Part shown: one piece after another, positions 24,508-33,270 of the stretch
Layout: every line of letters starts with the position of its first letter
How positions within the stretch are numbered: position 1 is the stretch's first letter
NCBI GenBank assembly: GCA_903871935.1
Contig: CAIQIQ010000097.1
Coordinates: forward strand, 1 to 38,730
DNA length: 38,730 nucleotides
Origin: an uncultured Phycisphaerales bacterium
Lineage (GTDB): Bacteria > Planctomycetota > Phycisphaerae > Tepidisphaerales > Tepidisphaeraceae
Direction of reading: 5' to 3'
The notes under the pieces: generated by a model
The model's database searches: none
Seen by the model: the letters and a program-made list of their open reading frames with translations, nothing else
Told to the model about the DNA's origin: nothing
Made by a program: the position numbers and the translations under genes

Positions 24508-25824
24508 TTATTGCAGCCTGATCCTCACACTCTCGGCGTGCGCATCCAAGCCTTCGGCCGTGGCGAGTTCGACAATCGCCTCCGCATCGTGCGCAAGTCC
24601 GGCCTTCTCATATCGCTCGATGCTCGATCGGCGCATGAACTCATAGACCGATATGCCGCTGCTGAATCGCGCTGTCGAATTCGTCGGCAGGCAGTGACTC
24701 GGCCCTGCCACGTAATCCCCCGCCGCCACTGCCGCGTACTTGCCGACAAACACCGCTCCGGCATGCCGCAACTTCGCCAGCACGGCATCATCGTCACGTG
24801 TCTGGATATTGACATGCTCCGCGGCAAACTCATTCGCCCAGCCGATCGCTTCATCCAGCGTTGGGCAAACAATAATAGCCGAGCGGTCTTTGAGCGCATT
24901 GCGGATTGCCTCGACGCGATTGCGCTGGCCCATCTGCCGGACCACTTCCTGCTGCACCGCCGTTGCCAACACCTGGCTATCCGTCACCAGGTAGCCGCTG
25001 CCCGGATCGTGCTCCGCCTGCGCAATGAGATCGGCCGCGATAAATGCCGGTTCTCCACTCTCGTCGGCGATGGTCACGATCTCCGATGGCCCGAGGTAGC
25101 CATCAATCCCGACACACCCAGCCACCGCCCGCTTGGCAAGCTGCACATATACATTGCCTGGCCCAACGATCTTGTCCACTGCGGGGATTGTCGCCGTACC
25201 AAACGCCATCGCCGCAATCGCCGCCACACCGCCGGCCCGGTATACATCACTAAGCCCCAACTCATGACACGCCGCCAGCACCAGGTCGCTCTTGCCAAAA
25301 CGGCTCGGAGGTGTGCAGACTACCACTCTCTTCACTCCCGCCACCTGCGCCGGCACCGAAAGCATGATCAGACTCGACGGATACGCGGCCTTCCCACCGG
25401 GGAAGTAGCAGCCCGCCGAATCCAGCGGGACAAACCGAAGGCCCAGTTCCACCCCGTCTCGCCTGAGCATCGGCACTTCCGACGGCAGGACATGTTGCTG
25501 GTACTGGCGCACCTGCCGAATCGACTGCCGGATCGCCTCCAGCAGCGGCCGCTCCACCCGCCCATGCGCCAAGGTCATCTCATCCGTCCGCACACGTATC
25601 TGATCCGCCGTAAACTCCGGATCATCAAACTTCCTGGCCCAATGCACCACCGCCTCATCACCGCGCTCGGCCACATCCGCCAGGATCTCGTTAACTGCCT
25701 CAGCTTGCTTGCCGCGTTCACCCTTGAGCAGCGCCAGCTCGCGTGGGTCCAGCCGGAGCTGCCTCAGCAACTGCCGGGCGCGTTCTCTCTCGCTCGCAAT
25801 CGTGCTATGAAGAACCGGGATCAT
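24508..25824 (-). CDS. hisD: Histidinol dehydrogenase
   Basis: A 438-residue zinc enzyme that oxidises histidinol to histidine in two NAD-dependent steps, the end of histidine synthesis. Typical segments: FVPLDSAGCYFPGGKAAYPS, DKIVGPGNVYVQLAKR, the active-site AQAEHDPGSGYLVTD (catalytic and metal-binding residues), FAAEHVNIQT and the zinc-loop GPSHCLPTN. It is the normal size (430-440). An open frame runs to 25896, but the ATG at 25824 fits the family start (MIPVLHS). No other his genes are present, so the pathway is scattered. It is divergent from top6B with 271 bases between. Confidence 0.95.
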   Translation of the reverse strand: MIPVLHSTIASERERARQLLRQLRLDPRELALLKGERGKQAEAVNEILADVAERGDEAVVHWARKFDDPEFTADQIRVRTDEMTLAHGRVERPLLEAIRQSIRQVRQYQQHVLPSEVPMLRRDGVELGLRFVPLDSAGCYFPGGKAAYPSSLIMLSVPAQVAGVKRVVVCTPPSRFGKSDLVLAACHELGLSDVYRAGGVAAIAAMAFGTATIPAVDKIVGPGNVYVQLAKRAVAGCVGIDGYLGPSEIVTIADESGEPAFIAADLIAQAEHDPGSGYLVTDSQVLATAVQQEVVRQMGQRNRVEAIRNALKDRSAIIVCPTLDEAIGWANEFAAEHVNIQTRDDDAVLAKLRHAGAVFVGKYAAVAAGDYVAGPSHCLPTNSTARFSSGISVYEFMRRSSIERYEKAGLAHDAEAIVELATAEGLDAHAESVRIRLQ

Positions 25825-25938
25825 GTTCAGAATGTAGAGACACCAACGTGCATCTGCAAGGCGGCCTGCGAGTACGCGCACCTCACCGCCCGGCACCGGC
25901 CTAAAGTGTTTCTGGGTTTTGGCGAACTCCGTCCGACT

Positions 25939-25955
25939 GTTAACAGTATATTAAC
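25939..25955. promoter_or_regulatory. Short inverted repeat in the hisD/top6B intergenic region
   Basis: GTTAA (25939-25943) and TTAAC (25951-25955) form an AT-rich inverted repeat, unusual in this GC-rich DNA. It could be an operator for either divergent gene. The arms are only 5 bp, so chance is not excluded. Confidence 0.3.
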
Positions 25956-26021
25956 TCAAGAGTGCCTAAGTCGTGATCTGACAAGGCTCTGGCGCAATGG
26001 CGACCCCAAGTCGCGATTCTC

Positions 26022-26050
26022 TTTGCACCACCGCATATAGAGGGTATAGT
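26022..26050 (+). promoter_or_regulatory. Candidate promoter of top6B-top6A
   Basis: TTTGCA (26022-26027), a 17-base spacer and TATAGT (26045-26050) match a sigma-70-like promoter. It would start transcription near 26057, about 40 bases before the top6B ATG, which has GGAG eight bases upstream (26084-26087). This is the best promoter match in the 271-base divergent gap. Confidence 0.5.
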
Positions 26051-26095
26051 GTCAGCGTACCCAAGGGATTGGGCTTTTGAAACGGAGACCCAAGG

Positions 26096-28276
26096 ATGGG
26101 AAACGCAACTCAACTCAACGTAAAACACGCGCCGGACCGCGGCCTCTTCGAGGGTTCCGCACAGGGTGGCGTCGCTGTGGCTGATGCTCCACCCAGGAGG
26201 GTTCAAAAACCTGTGCGTCGCGAAACCGCCGAGACGATGGCCCTGAAGCAGAAGGACATCGCCGTCTCTGAGTTCTTCGCCAAGAACCGTCATCTGCTTG
26301 GATTCGATAACCCACGCAAGGCTCTGCTGACCTGCGTAAAAGAGGCCGTAGACAACTCGCTCGATGCCTGTGAAGAGGCCGGCATCCTTCCCGACGTTAC
26401 CGTAATCATCGAAGACCTTCAGCCCGACCGACCCGCAACACTGAAGCAGTCGCGCTATCGCGTAACCGTCGTCGATAATGGACCGGGCATCGTCCGCCGC
26501 CAGATCGAAAACGTCTTCGGCCGTCTTCTCTTCGGCTCCAAGTTCCACCGCCTGAAGATGTCTCGCGGCCAACAGGGCATCGGAATCTCTGCCGCCGGCA
26601 TGTACGGCCTGATCACCACCGGCAAGCCGATGGTGATCCACTCTCGCCCATCTGCCCGTAAGCCCGCTCACCTGATTGAGCTGGCGATGAACACCAAGAC
26701 AAACCGCGCTGAAGTGACTGTCGATACCGAAACGGAAGACTTCCCGCCGCAACAGTATAAGAGCCTCAACGCCGGCACCCGCGAAAACGACTTTCTCAAT
26801 CCTGAGGACTACCCCACCGGCACCAGCGTTACTATCGAGCTTGAGGGACGCTACCAGAAAGGGCGTGGCTCGGTCGATGATTTCCTGGAACTGGCCGCCA
26901 TTGCCAATCCCCACGCGAAGATCACTTTCGTCCCGCCCACCCGCGTTGCCGCCAACGATCAGGAAGAACTCCCACTCGGTGAGGCCTCCCCAACTGATGC
27001 GGCCGCTGCACAGCCTCAAGCCCTCAACGCTGAGTCCGTGCAGGCCCCCAATGGTGTTGATCCCACCATCACCACTGTCATCAAAGACGGCGTGATCATC
27101 TTCCCGCGCGGCACCGATCAACTTCCACCCGAGACCAAAGAAATCCAGCCGCACCCCAAAGGCATTGAACTGGGCATCCTCATCCAGATGATCAATGACT
27201 TCGAGCAGGCCAACAAAGGTGGCGGCACCCTCTACAACTTCCTTCAGGAAAAGTTCTGCCGCATCAGCCCCGAAAAAGCCGGCGAGTTCTGTCAGGCCAT
27301 CAAGGTCCATAGCCGCACCAAGGCCGGCGACCTCACTCCCGAACAGATCGAAGCACTCTTCAAACAGTTCCAGGAAGCTCGGCTTCCCTCCCCTCCCACC
27401 AACTGCCTCGCTCCCATCGGCATGCGCCAACTCCTCGCCGGTTTGCTCAAAGGTGTCAAGGCCGAGTTTTATGCCGCCAGCACCCGTGATCCAGAAGTTT
27501 ATCGCGGCCGCCCGTTCCAGATCGAGGCCGCGATCGCCTTCGGCGGCGAACTGCCCGGCGATGAACCAGCCCGCGTCATCCGCTTCGCCAACCGCGTTCC
27601 CCTGCTGTTTCAGCCTTCCGCATGCTCCAGCTTCAAGGCGGTGGTTGAGACCGGCTGGCGCAACTACAACTTGTCGCAGCCGCGCGGCTCGATCCCGGTC
27701 GGCCCGCTGGTGATCATGATCCACATGGCCTCTGTTTGGGTGCCCTTCACAAGTGAATCGAAGGAAGCCATCGCCGACTATGATGAGATCCGGAAGGAAA
27801 TGAAGCTGGCACTGATGGAGTGCGGCCGCAAACTCGGCACCTACCTTCGCAAGCGTCAGAAGATGCAGCGGGAAACCGCCCGCCGCGATGTCTTCGAACG
27901 TTACATCGGCGAGATCGCCAAGGCAATCAACGCCATCACCGGCACCGATGCCAAGGCGCTCTACGACAAGCTCTTGGAAGAAGCCCGCAAACGCACCGCG
28001 GTCGCCGATGTCGAACTTGACGAAAACGGCCAGGTCATCCACAAGGATGAACACGAAGACCTGAAAGCCGATGATGGCGTGGTGATGGTCGAAAGCCGGG
28101 CATCGCATCTGCAACTGCCCGAAGGCTCCGCCAACACCCCTCCCGACACGGCCGCCGCTCCCGGACCGGACAGGACAAATGGCAAGACGGTTACCGATAA
28201 TCTCGTCCCCCTAAACGGCAAGCCCAAGAAGGCAAAGAAGAAATCCAGATCCGACGGCGGCGAAGAGCTATTTTGA
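26096..28276 (+). CDS. top6B: DNA topoisomerase VI subunit B (ATPase)
   Basis: A 726-residue ATPase subunit of the type IIB topoisomerase, which gates the DNA strand passage made by subunit A. The GHKL ATPase motifs are present: VKEAVDNSLDA (N-box, 81-91), VVDNGPGI (125-132), RGQQGIGIS (157-165). The linker/H2TH start is QPHPKGIELG (351-360); TNCLAPIG (435-442) is the conserved transducer segment; and VPFTSESKEAIA (549-560) carries the switch lysine that contacts ATP. These agree with the archaeal enzyme. Extra parts are a low-complexity insert at about 285-330 and a disordered, lysine-rich tail (about 640-726; KPKKAKKKSR), plus a 45-residue N-terminal extension; M48 is an alternative start. 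Subunit A follows after 34 bases, so the pair is one operon. Confidence 0.95.
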   Translation: MGNATQLNVKHAPDRGLFEGSAQGGVAVADAPPRRVQKPVRRETAETMALKQKDIAVSEFFAKNRHLLGFDNPRKALLTCVKEAVDNSLDACEEAGILPDVTVIIEDLQPDRPATLKQSRYRVTVVDNGPGIVRRQIENVFGRLLFGSKFHRLKMSRGQQGIGISAAGMYGLITTGKPMVIHSRPSARKPAHLIELAMNTKTNRAEVTVDTETEDFPPQQYKSLNAGTRENDFLNPEDYPTGTSVTIELEGRYQKGRGSVDDFLELAAIANPHAKITFVPPTRVAANDQEELPLGEASPTDAAAAQPQALNAESVQAPNGVDPTITTVIKDGVIIFPRGTDQLPPETKEIQPHPKGIELGILIQMINDFEQANKGGGTLYNFLQEKFCRISPEKAGEFCQAIKVHSRTKAGDLTPEQIEALFKQFQEARLPSPPTNCLAPIGMRQLLAGLLKGVKAEFYAASTRDPEVYRGRPFQIEAAIAFGGELPGDEPARVIRFANRVPLLFQPSACSSFKAVVETGWRNYNLSQPRGSIPVGPLVIMIHMASVWVPFTSESKEAIADYDEIRKEMKLALMECGRKLGTYLRKRQKMQRETARRDVFERYIGEIAKAINAITGTDAKALYDKLLEEARKRTAVADVELDENGQVIHKDEHEDLKADDGVVMVESRASHLQLPEGSANTPPDTAAAPGPDRTNGKTVTDNLVPLNGKPKKAKKKSRSDGGEELF

Positions 28277-28310
28277 GCGCCGACAACGCGGCAGAACACA
28301 GGCAGACCCC

Positions 28311-29462
28311 ATGGCCAAGAAAACCGTAAAAAGCGCATCCGAAATCGCCCGCGGCAGTAAACGCATCAAGCAGCGCGACAAGACCACCCTGGGCAAGATT
28401 GTCGGCCTCGCTGAAGGCGTATCCAAAGCGGCGCACAAGGGCCGTGATATTTCTGTTGCCATCCCTACCCGTTCGCGCGCCAACACTCTCTGGAACAAGA
28501 AGCAGCGCATCCTGCAGATGGGCGACGGCAAAGCCGATCGCGAGCTCTTCAACCTCAACCAGGCCAAGCAGTTCATGCAGACCATGCTGCATGCCAGCAC
28601 CATCAAGGACCTGATCGACGCTGACAAGACGTCAAGCCTTCGTGGTGTCTTCTATAAAGCCAAGCACACCGTCGCCGGCACCAAGGAGAATACTTTCGAC
28701 ACACAGGATGAGTCTGACCCGATCCTGGAAGATCTCGAAGTCGCCTTGGGCGCTCTGCGTGAAGAACTGCACGTCTTCGCCGAGAACCGCGGCGCTATGG
28801 TGGGAAACATCACTCTCATCGACAAGGGCGATCAAATCGACTGTCGGCACATGGGTTCCGGCGGATACGCCATGCCCTCCATCGTCGAACCCGACATCAT
28901 TGAGTTCAAGAAATGCGAAGCCGACTTCGTCCTCCACGTCGAAAAGGGCACCGTTTGGAACCGCTTCAATGAGGATCGCTTCTGGGAGAAGAACAACTGC
29001 ATCCTCACTCACGGCGCCGGCCAGCCTCCACGCGGCTGCCGCCGGCTCCTGCAGCGTCTGCATCAGGAGCTCAAGCTCCCCATCATCTGCCTGCTCGACT
29101 GCGATCCCTGGGGACACTATATCTACTCCGTCATCAAGCAGGGCTCAATTTCACTGGCCTTTGAATCCTCGCGCCTGGCTATCCCCGAAGCCAAGTTCCT
29201 CGGTATCCGCGCCAAGGACTACCGTGACTGCAGCCTGAGTGATGCTGTTAAGATCGACCTGAAAGAAAACGACATCAAGCGAGCGCAGGAGATCGCCGCC
29301 TACCCTTGGTTCAAGGACCATCGTGGCTGGCAGAAGGAAATTGACCACATGCTCTTCAACGGCTTCAAGATGGAAGTCGAGTCACTGATCACCAAGGACA
29401 TCAGCTACGTCACCGAAGAATACGTCCCCGCACGCCTGAAGAAGAAGGACTGGTTGGATTGA
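28311..29462 (+). CDS. top6A: DNA topoisomerase VI subunit A (Spo11-like cleaving subunit)
   Basis: A 383-residue DNA-cleaving subunit. The winged-helix (5Y-CAP) domain holds SSLRGVFYKAKH (108-119); Arg111 and the second aromatic, Tyr115, match the Spo11/Top6A catalytic Tyr motif (R-x-x-[FY]-Y). The Toprim domain has Glu211 in LHVEKGTVWN and the D-x-D pair D263-C-D265 followed by PWG, which bind magnesium. The segment HGAGQPPRGCRRLLQ is typical. It has the usual length (about 370-390), so nothing is lost. Weak ribosome site; it may depend on coupling with top6B. The last 53 bases overlap, convergently, the end of the HAD gene. The combination implies an active decatenase. Confidence 0.95.
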   Translation: MAKKTVKSASEIARGSKRIKQRDKTTLGKIVGLAEGVSKAAHKGRDISVAIPTRSRANTLWNKKQRILQMGDGKADRELFNLNQAKQFMQTMLHASTIKDLIDADKTSSLRGVFYKAKHTVAGTKENTFDTQDESDPILEDLEVALGALREELHVFAENRGAMVGNITLIDKGDQIDCRHMGSGGYAMPSIVEPDIIEFKKCEADFVLHVEKGTVWNRFNEDRFWEKNNCILTHGAGQPPRGCRRLLQRLHQELKLPIICLLDCDPWGHYIYSVIKQGSISLAFESSRLAIPEAKFLGIRAKDYRDCSLSDAVKIDLKENDIKRAQEIAAYPWFKDHRGWQKEIDHMLFNGFKMEVESLITKDISYVTEEYVPARLKKKDWLD

Positions 29463-30105
29463 TCCCTCGGATAGCCAGCACCTCCGCCGGCGTGAGCCGG
29501 ACGCCATACTCCGGAAGCTGCAGCAGAAGCTGCTCCACATCCTGAAACACAATGCCTCGAATCCCGTGGCATTTCGCCCGTTCGATGTTCGAAGGATTGT
29601 CGTCGACGAGCAGGCAGCACTTGGGCGGCCGGCGCACGATCTTCAGCAGATTCTCAAACGCCGTTCCCTGACGCTTCGAGTGCCCGGCCTCAAAGGAGTA
29701 GAAGTGCTGCGGGATCACGCTTAGAAATGGGTGCACATCGTGGATGTAGGCAATCCACTCCCTGGCATGATCTGACAGCAGCACCACCTGATAACGCCGC
29801 GCCAGGAGCCGCACCATATCCTCCATCCCCGGCACCTGGCGATGGAATCCTGCACGGATCAGTCGTTTCATCTCGTCGTAACCGATCCCAGGGCTCTCTG
29901 GCGCTGCACAAGAGAGGATCCGCCGGAGGTACTCATCTTCGTCGATTTCACCGCAGCACAACTCCACCAGCCACTGCCCATTCACCAGCTCATAGCACCT
30001 ATCCTCACTCAGCCCCAAGGCCCTCGAAAGCGGAGTGACCAGATCTCCCATGCCGCCAATCAGCACATCGGAGAGATCAAAGATGAAGGTTGTAACCGGG
30101 CTCAC
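29410..30105 (-). CDS. HAD-family phosphatase-like hydrolase
   Basis: A 231-residue protein when started at GTG 30105 (VSPVTTFIFDLSDVL); the open frame reaches 30249, but that extension is Gly/Ala-rich and overlaps the end of hpnE. HAD motifs: nucleophile Asp10 in FIFDLSDVL, VVLLSDHAREW (motif II), a lysine in EAGHSKRQG (motif III), CCLLVDDNPSNIERA (motif IV). The second Asp of the usual DxD is replaced by Ser, as in FDLGNV-type sugar-phosphate phosphatases such as YihX, so the acid/base residue differs. A cap domain lies at 20-90. It lies 68 bases after hpnE, so it may be in the same transcript. The substrate is unknown. Confidence 0.8.
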   Translation of the reverse strand: MSPVTTFIFDLSDVLIGGMGDLVTPLSRALGLSEDRCYELVNGQWLVELCCGEIDEDEYLRRILSCAAPESPGIGYDEMKRLIRAGFHRQVPGMEDMVRLLARRYQVVLLSDHAREWIAYIHDVHPFLSVIPQHFYSFEAGHSKRQGTAFENLLKIVRRPPKCCLLVDDNPSNIERAKCHGIRGIVFQDVEQLLLQLPEYGVRLTPAEVLAIRGINPTSPSSSGVRGRILR

Positions 30106-30173
30106 ACTTCCATCCAATGTACAGGCCGAAGTGGCCCGAACAAGCGCGCCCGAACCATACTTTCCCGTATTTT

Positions 30174-31472
30174 CTATCCCCACAAGTGCAGCACGACCTC
30201 CGCCGCCCGCTGACCGGACCGTGCCGCCCCCTCCATCGTGGCCGGCCAATCGGTCCGCGTGTAGTCGCCGGCAAGCGTCAGCCCCGACACCCTCGTCCGC
30301 TGCCCCGGCCGCAGGTGATCGATCCCCGGCACCGGCCGAAATGTCGCCCGATTCTCCTTCACCATTACGCTATCCGCGAGCTTAAGCCCCATCATCTCTG
30401 GATAAACCTGCCTCAGTTCCGACACAAACAACTCCGCCAGGTCCACCCCATCGGGCAACAGGTCGGCAGCGCTGACCACGCCGTGGATCAGTTCCGGCCG
30501 CTGCTCATCGACGAACACCCATTGCAGATGCGTGCCAACCAATGCTACTGGCGCATCAATCGTCACCGGCCGATCAAACAGCAGGTGCGCTCCCAGAATT
30601 GGCCGGAACTCGATTTGCTCGATCCGCTGCAGGCGTTCATCCAGCCCATACACACTCCGCAGCAGTGGAATCGCCCCGCTTGGCGAAGCCGCCAGCACCA
30701 CCTGCCCGGCCGGCAATCGCTCGCCGCCTACCAACTCCACCCCTGCCACCCGCCCTTTCTCCAGCACCAACTCACGTACCTGTGCTCCCATACGGACAGA
30801 CAAGCCCCCAAGGCGGCTATAGAGTTCCGTCAGCGGCACCCGCGCATAACCCAGCCGATACCCTCCGCGACTCGCCAGGAATCCTTCCTGGAAGACCTGC
30901 ATGCCATACTTGGCGCTGGCCTGCGCGCAATGCTCGTTCAGGGCGCTGACGGCAATCACATCCCAAAACTCACCGATCGTATCGTCCGACTGGTCCTGCT
31001 CGCGCAGATACGCCCCGAAGCTGGTATCGCCCCGCTGTTCCCGGCCTGTTTCGCCTTCCACCATCATCGCCGCCATCGCCCGGACGATCTCGACTTTCTG
31101 CCGCAGCTTCAAGAGCCCGAATCGCAGCATCGATGGCCCCAGATGCAACGGCGCAGGCAGCATCGCCGCCCGCATCTCTGCCCGCCGGCCGTCCGGTCCG
31201 GCAAAGCGGATCACATCGTCATACCGGATCAGGCCCGCGACCCCCAGGCGGCCATACAAGCTCTGCAGTTCGCTGCAGCACCCCAGAAGCACATGCTGAG
31301 CATTATCGAGCAATCCCGCCGGCCCCAGTGCATGGGCAAAGCTTCCCGCCCGACCACCCAGGAGCCGCCGCTGCTCCAGCAACAGCACCTTCGCTCCGGC
31401 ATCGGCCAGATTCACTGCCGCCGAAATCCCGGCCACACCGCCACCGACGACAATCACATCATGGCGGGTCAC
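30174..31472 (-). CDS. hpnE: Hydroxysqualene dehydroxylase
   Basis: A 432-residue flavoprotein that reduces hydroxysqualene to squalene, the last step of the HpnCDE route. The N-terminus VTRHDVIVVGGGVAGISAAV holds the FAD-binding GGGxAG motif, followed by the acidic strand end LLLEQRRLLGGRA. The C-terminus has the flavin-closing VSGLTLAGDYTRTDWPATMEGA. Such proteins belong to the phytoene desaturase-like amine oxidase group. The start is set at GTG 31472, since GTGA overlaps the hpnD TGA by four bases; an upstream frame to 31508 lies inside hpnD. It is the third of three coupled genes. Confidence 0.92.
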   Translation of the reverse strand: MTRHDVIVVGGGVAGISAAVNLADAGAKVLLLEQRRLLGGRAGSFAHALGPAGLLDNAQHVLLGCCSELQSLYGRLGVAGLIRYDDVIRFAGPDGRRAEMRAAMLPAPLHLGPSMLRFGLLKLRQKVEIVRAMAAMMVEGETGREQRGDTSFGAYLREQDQSDDTIGEFWDVIAVSALNEHCAQASAKYGMQVFQEGFLASRGGYRLGYARVPLTELYSRLGGLSVRMGAQVRELVLEKGRVAGVELVGGERLPAGQVVLAASPSGAIPLLRSVYGLDERLQRIEQIEFRPILGAHLLFDRPVTIDAPVALVGTHLQWVFVDEQRPELIHGVVSAADLLPDGVDLAELFVSELRQVYPEMMGLKLADSVMVKENRATFRPVPGIDHLRPGQRTRVSGLTLAGDYTRTDWPATMEGAARSGQRAAEVVLHLWG

Positions 31473-32362
31473 GCTTCCCCCGCGATCCGCAGTTTCTCCG
31501 CGAGCCACATCTGTCGCAGGACCTCCCCCGCCTTCTGCATCGCCGACAGCCGAACCTTCTTCCGCAGCACGACAGCCGGATCACGAGCGATCTTCTTCAG
31601 GATGCCATGGTAGATCGCGGTCATGGTGCGCAGGGTCGGCCGGGCATCAGCCTCGACCAGCAACTCAAGCTGCGCCGAACTGGCATAGAAGCTCTCGGCC
31701 CGCTCTATTTGGAACCGCATCAGTTCCATGAAAGCCGCCGACGCACGACCGTCAATCTCCCGGCTGAGATTCACCTGGTATTGAGCCAGCTCATCTTCCG
31801 GCAGGTAGATCCGACCACGGCCGAAATCCTCACGAACATCGCGGAGGATGTTCGTAAGCTGGAAAGCGATCCCGCGATCGTTCGCCAGTTCGATCGCCCG
31901 TGAATCGCGAAAGCCCCAAATGTAAACGGCCGCAATGCCGACGGTCGATGCCACGCAGTAGCAGTATCGACGAAGCTGATCGAAGTTCGTGTAATGGCAC
32001 CCCTGAAGGTCTTGAAGCTGGCCATCGATCGCCGAGTCGAGCAGATCCGGCGGGATGCAAAACCGGTGCATCGCTTCACGCAGCGATGGGAACATGATGT
32101 GCTGCGGTTCTTCGCCGGCAAGGGCCGCATGCGTTGCACGCCGCCACTGCTGCAACTGAGCCGCAGCCGTCGTCTTGTCAGTACCAGCATCGACAGCATC
32201 ATCCGCAATGTCGTCGATGTGCCGCATGAAGGAATAGAGCGCAAACATGGCGTTGCGCTTCGGCGCCGGCAACGCGCTCATGCCATAGTAAAAGTTCTTC
32301 GCCGCCGAGCGCATCAGCTCGTGACACCAGTTGCGCGATTCCTCGATGGAGATGCGACTCAT
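31469..32362 (-). CDS. hpnD: Presqualene diphosphate synthase
   Basis: A 297-residue prenyltransferase that condenses two farnesyl diphosphates to presqualene diphosphate. It has the two Asp-rich metal sites of squalene/phytoene synthases: HIDDIADDAVD and NILRDVREDFGRGRIYLPEDEL. SFMRHIDDIAD and VGIAAVYIWGF also fit the family. The ATG at 32362 forms an ATGA overlap with the hpnC TGA at 32359, which sets the start; a TTG 14 codons upstream is less likely. The gene pairs with hpnC and hpnE in the same order used by hopanoid-making bacteria. Confidence 0.93.
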   Translation of the reverse strand: MSRISIEESRNWCHELMRSAAKNFYYGMSALPAPKRNAMFALYSFMRHIDDIADDAVDAGTDKTTAAAQLQQWRRATHAALAGEEPQHIMFPSLREAMHRFCIPPDLLDSAIDGQLQDLQGCHYTNFDQLRRYCYCVASTVGIAAVYIWGFRDSRAIELANDRGIAFQLTNILRDVREDFGRGRIYLPEDELAQYQVNLSREIDGRASAAFMELMRFQIERAESFYASSAQLELLVEADARPTLRTMTAIYHGILKKIARDPAVVLRKKVRLSAMQKAGEVLRQMWLAEKLRIAGEA

Positions 32363-33228
32363 AGGCCAATCAGGTAGCGTGCCAGGAGGCTTAGTTTGGT
32401 CCAACGGCCGATGGTCGGCCGGTGTTCGAGAGTGTTGTAGCCGATCCGCCGGATCGCCGCCAATACCGCCCGGCCGCCCCGCCCATAGAGCGCCACATCG
32501 GTACGCACGCGCCGACGCACCATGGGTAGAAGCGCCTCGCCCTTTTCGAACAATTCCAGAGTTCGCTTGACCTCGAACTCCATCATCCCAGCGAACTCCG
32601 GCGTGAATCGTTTGGCGACAATATCCTCCTCGCGAACGCCAAAGCGAGCCATATCCTCGCGCGGAATGTAGATCCGCCCGCGGCTCAGGTCATTGCCCAC
32701 ATCCTGCCAGAAGTTCGCCAGTTGCAGACCCGTGCACGTGAAGTCAGACAACCGCTGCCGCTCCGCATCGCCATAGCCACAGAGATACAGCACCAGGTGC
32801 CCCACCGGGTCGGCCGACCGGCGACAGTAGTCCGCCACCTGCTCATACGTTTCGTATCGGCTGACTCGTTGATCCTGCAGGAAAGCGTCGATCAGCTTCA
32901 GAAACGGATCGGGCGGGATGTTGAACTGTCGAACGGTCTGCTGCAGCGCGACCTCGATGAGCTCGCCGGGTTCACCATCGTACATCCGCTGAACATCATC
33001 GCGCAACTTCATCAGAAGCCGCTGAGCTTGCTGTGGATCACCGGTTTCGTCGGCCAGATCGTCGGCATGACGGCAGAACGCGTATACGTTGACAAAGTGT
33101 GGCCGCAGCTTTCGCGGCAACAACCACGAGACCACCGTAAAGTTCTCGTAGTGACCCGCAAGCTCTGCCGTATAGGCGAACGCCTGCCGGATCCGCTCAG
33201 GTTGTGTAGACGACTCGGCCTGCACCAC
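32359..33228 (-). CDS. hpnC: Hydroxysqualene synthase HpnC
   Basis: A 289-residue member of the squalene/phytoene synthase family that turns presqualene diphosphate into hydroxysqualene. The Asp-rich sites are FCRHADDLADETGD and NFWQDVGNDLSRGRIYIPREDM. The N-terminus HYENFTVVSWLLPRKLRPHF is typical of HpnC. No ATG is available: the start is a GTG at 33228 (or 33231). Only 42 bases separate it from the divergent ispH, so the two promoters must overlap. The first gene of hpnC-hpnD-hpnE, which has 4-base overlaps at both joints. No hopene cyclase is in this window. Confidence 0.93.
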   Translation of the reverse strand: MVQAESSTQPERIRQAFAYTAELAGHYENFTVVSWLLPRKLRPHFVNVYAFCRHADDLADETGDPQQAQRLLMKLRDDVQRMYDGEPGELIEVALQQTVRQFNIPPDPFLKLIDAFLQDQRVSRYETYEQVADYCRRSADPVGHLVLYLCGYGDAERQRLSDFTCTGLQLANFWQDVGNDLSRGRIYIPREDMARFGVREEDIVAKRFTPEFAGMMEFEVKRTLELFEKGEALLPMVRRRVRTDVALYGRGGRAVLAAIRRIGYNTLEHRPTIGRWTKLSLLARYLIGL

Positions 33229-33270
33229 GCTAGGATTGTGACCTTGCCTGCGTCGTTTTCAAGGAAGTGA

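Noticed and set aside
25940..28114. A 724-codon open frame opposite top6B
   Set aside because: top6B shows all expected motifs in its own frame; the antisense product is a Gly/Ala/Asp-rich shadow.
30117..31613. A 498-codon plus-strand frame opposite hpnE
   Set aside because: The product is His/Pro/Arg-rich with no domain; hpnE has a clear FAD motif and 4-base coupling to hpnD.
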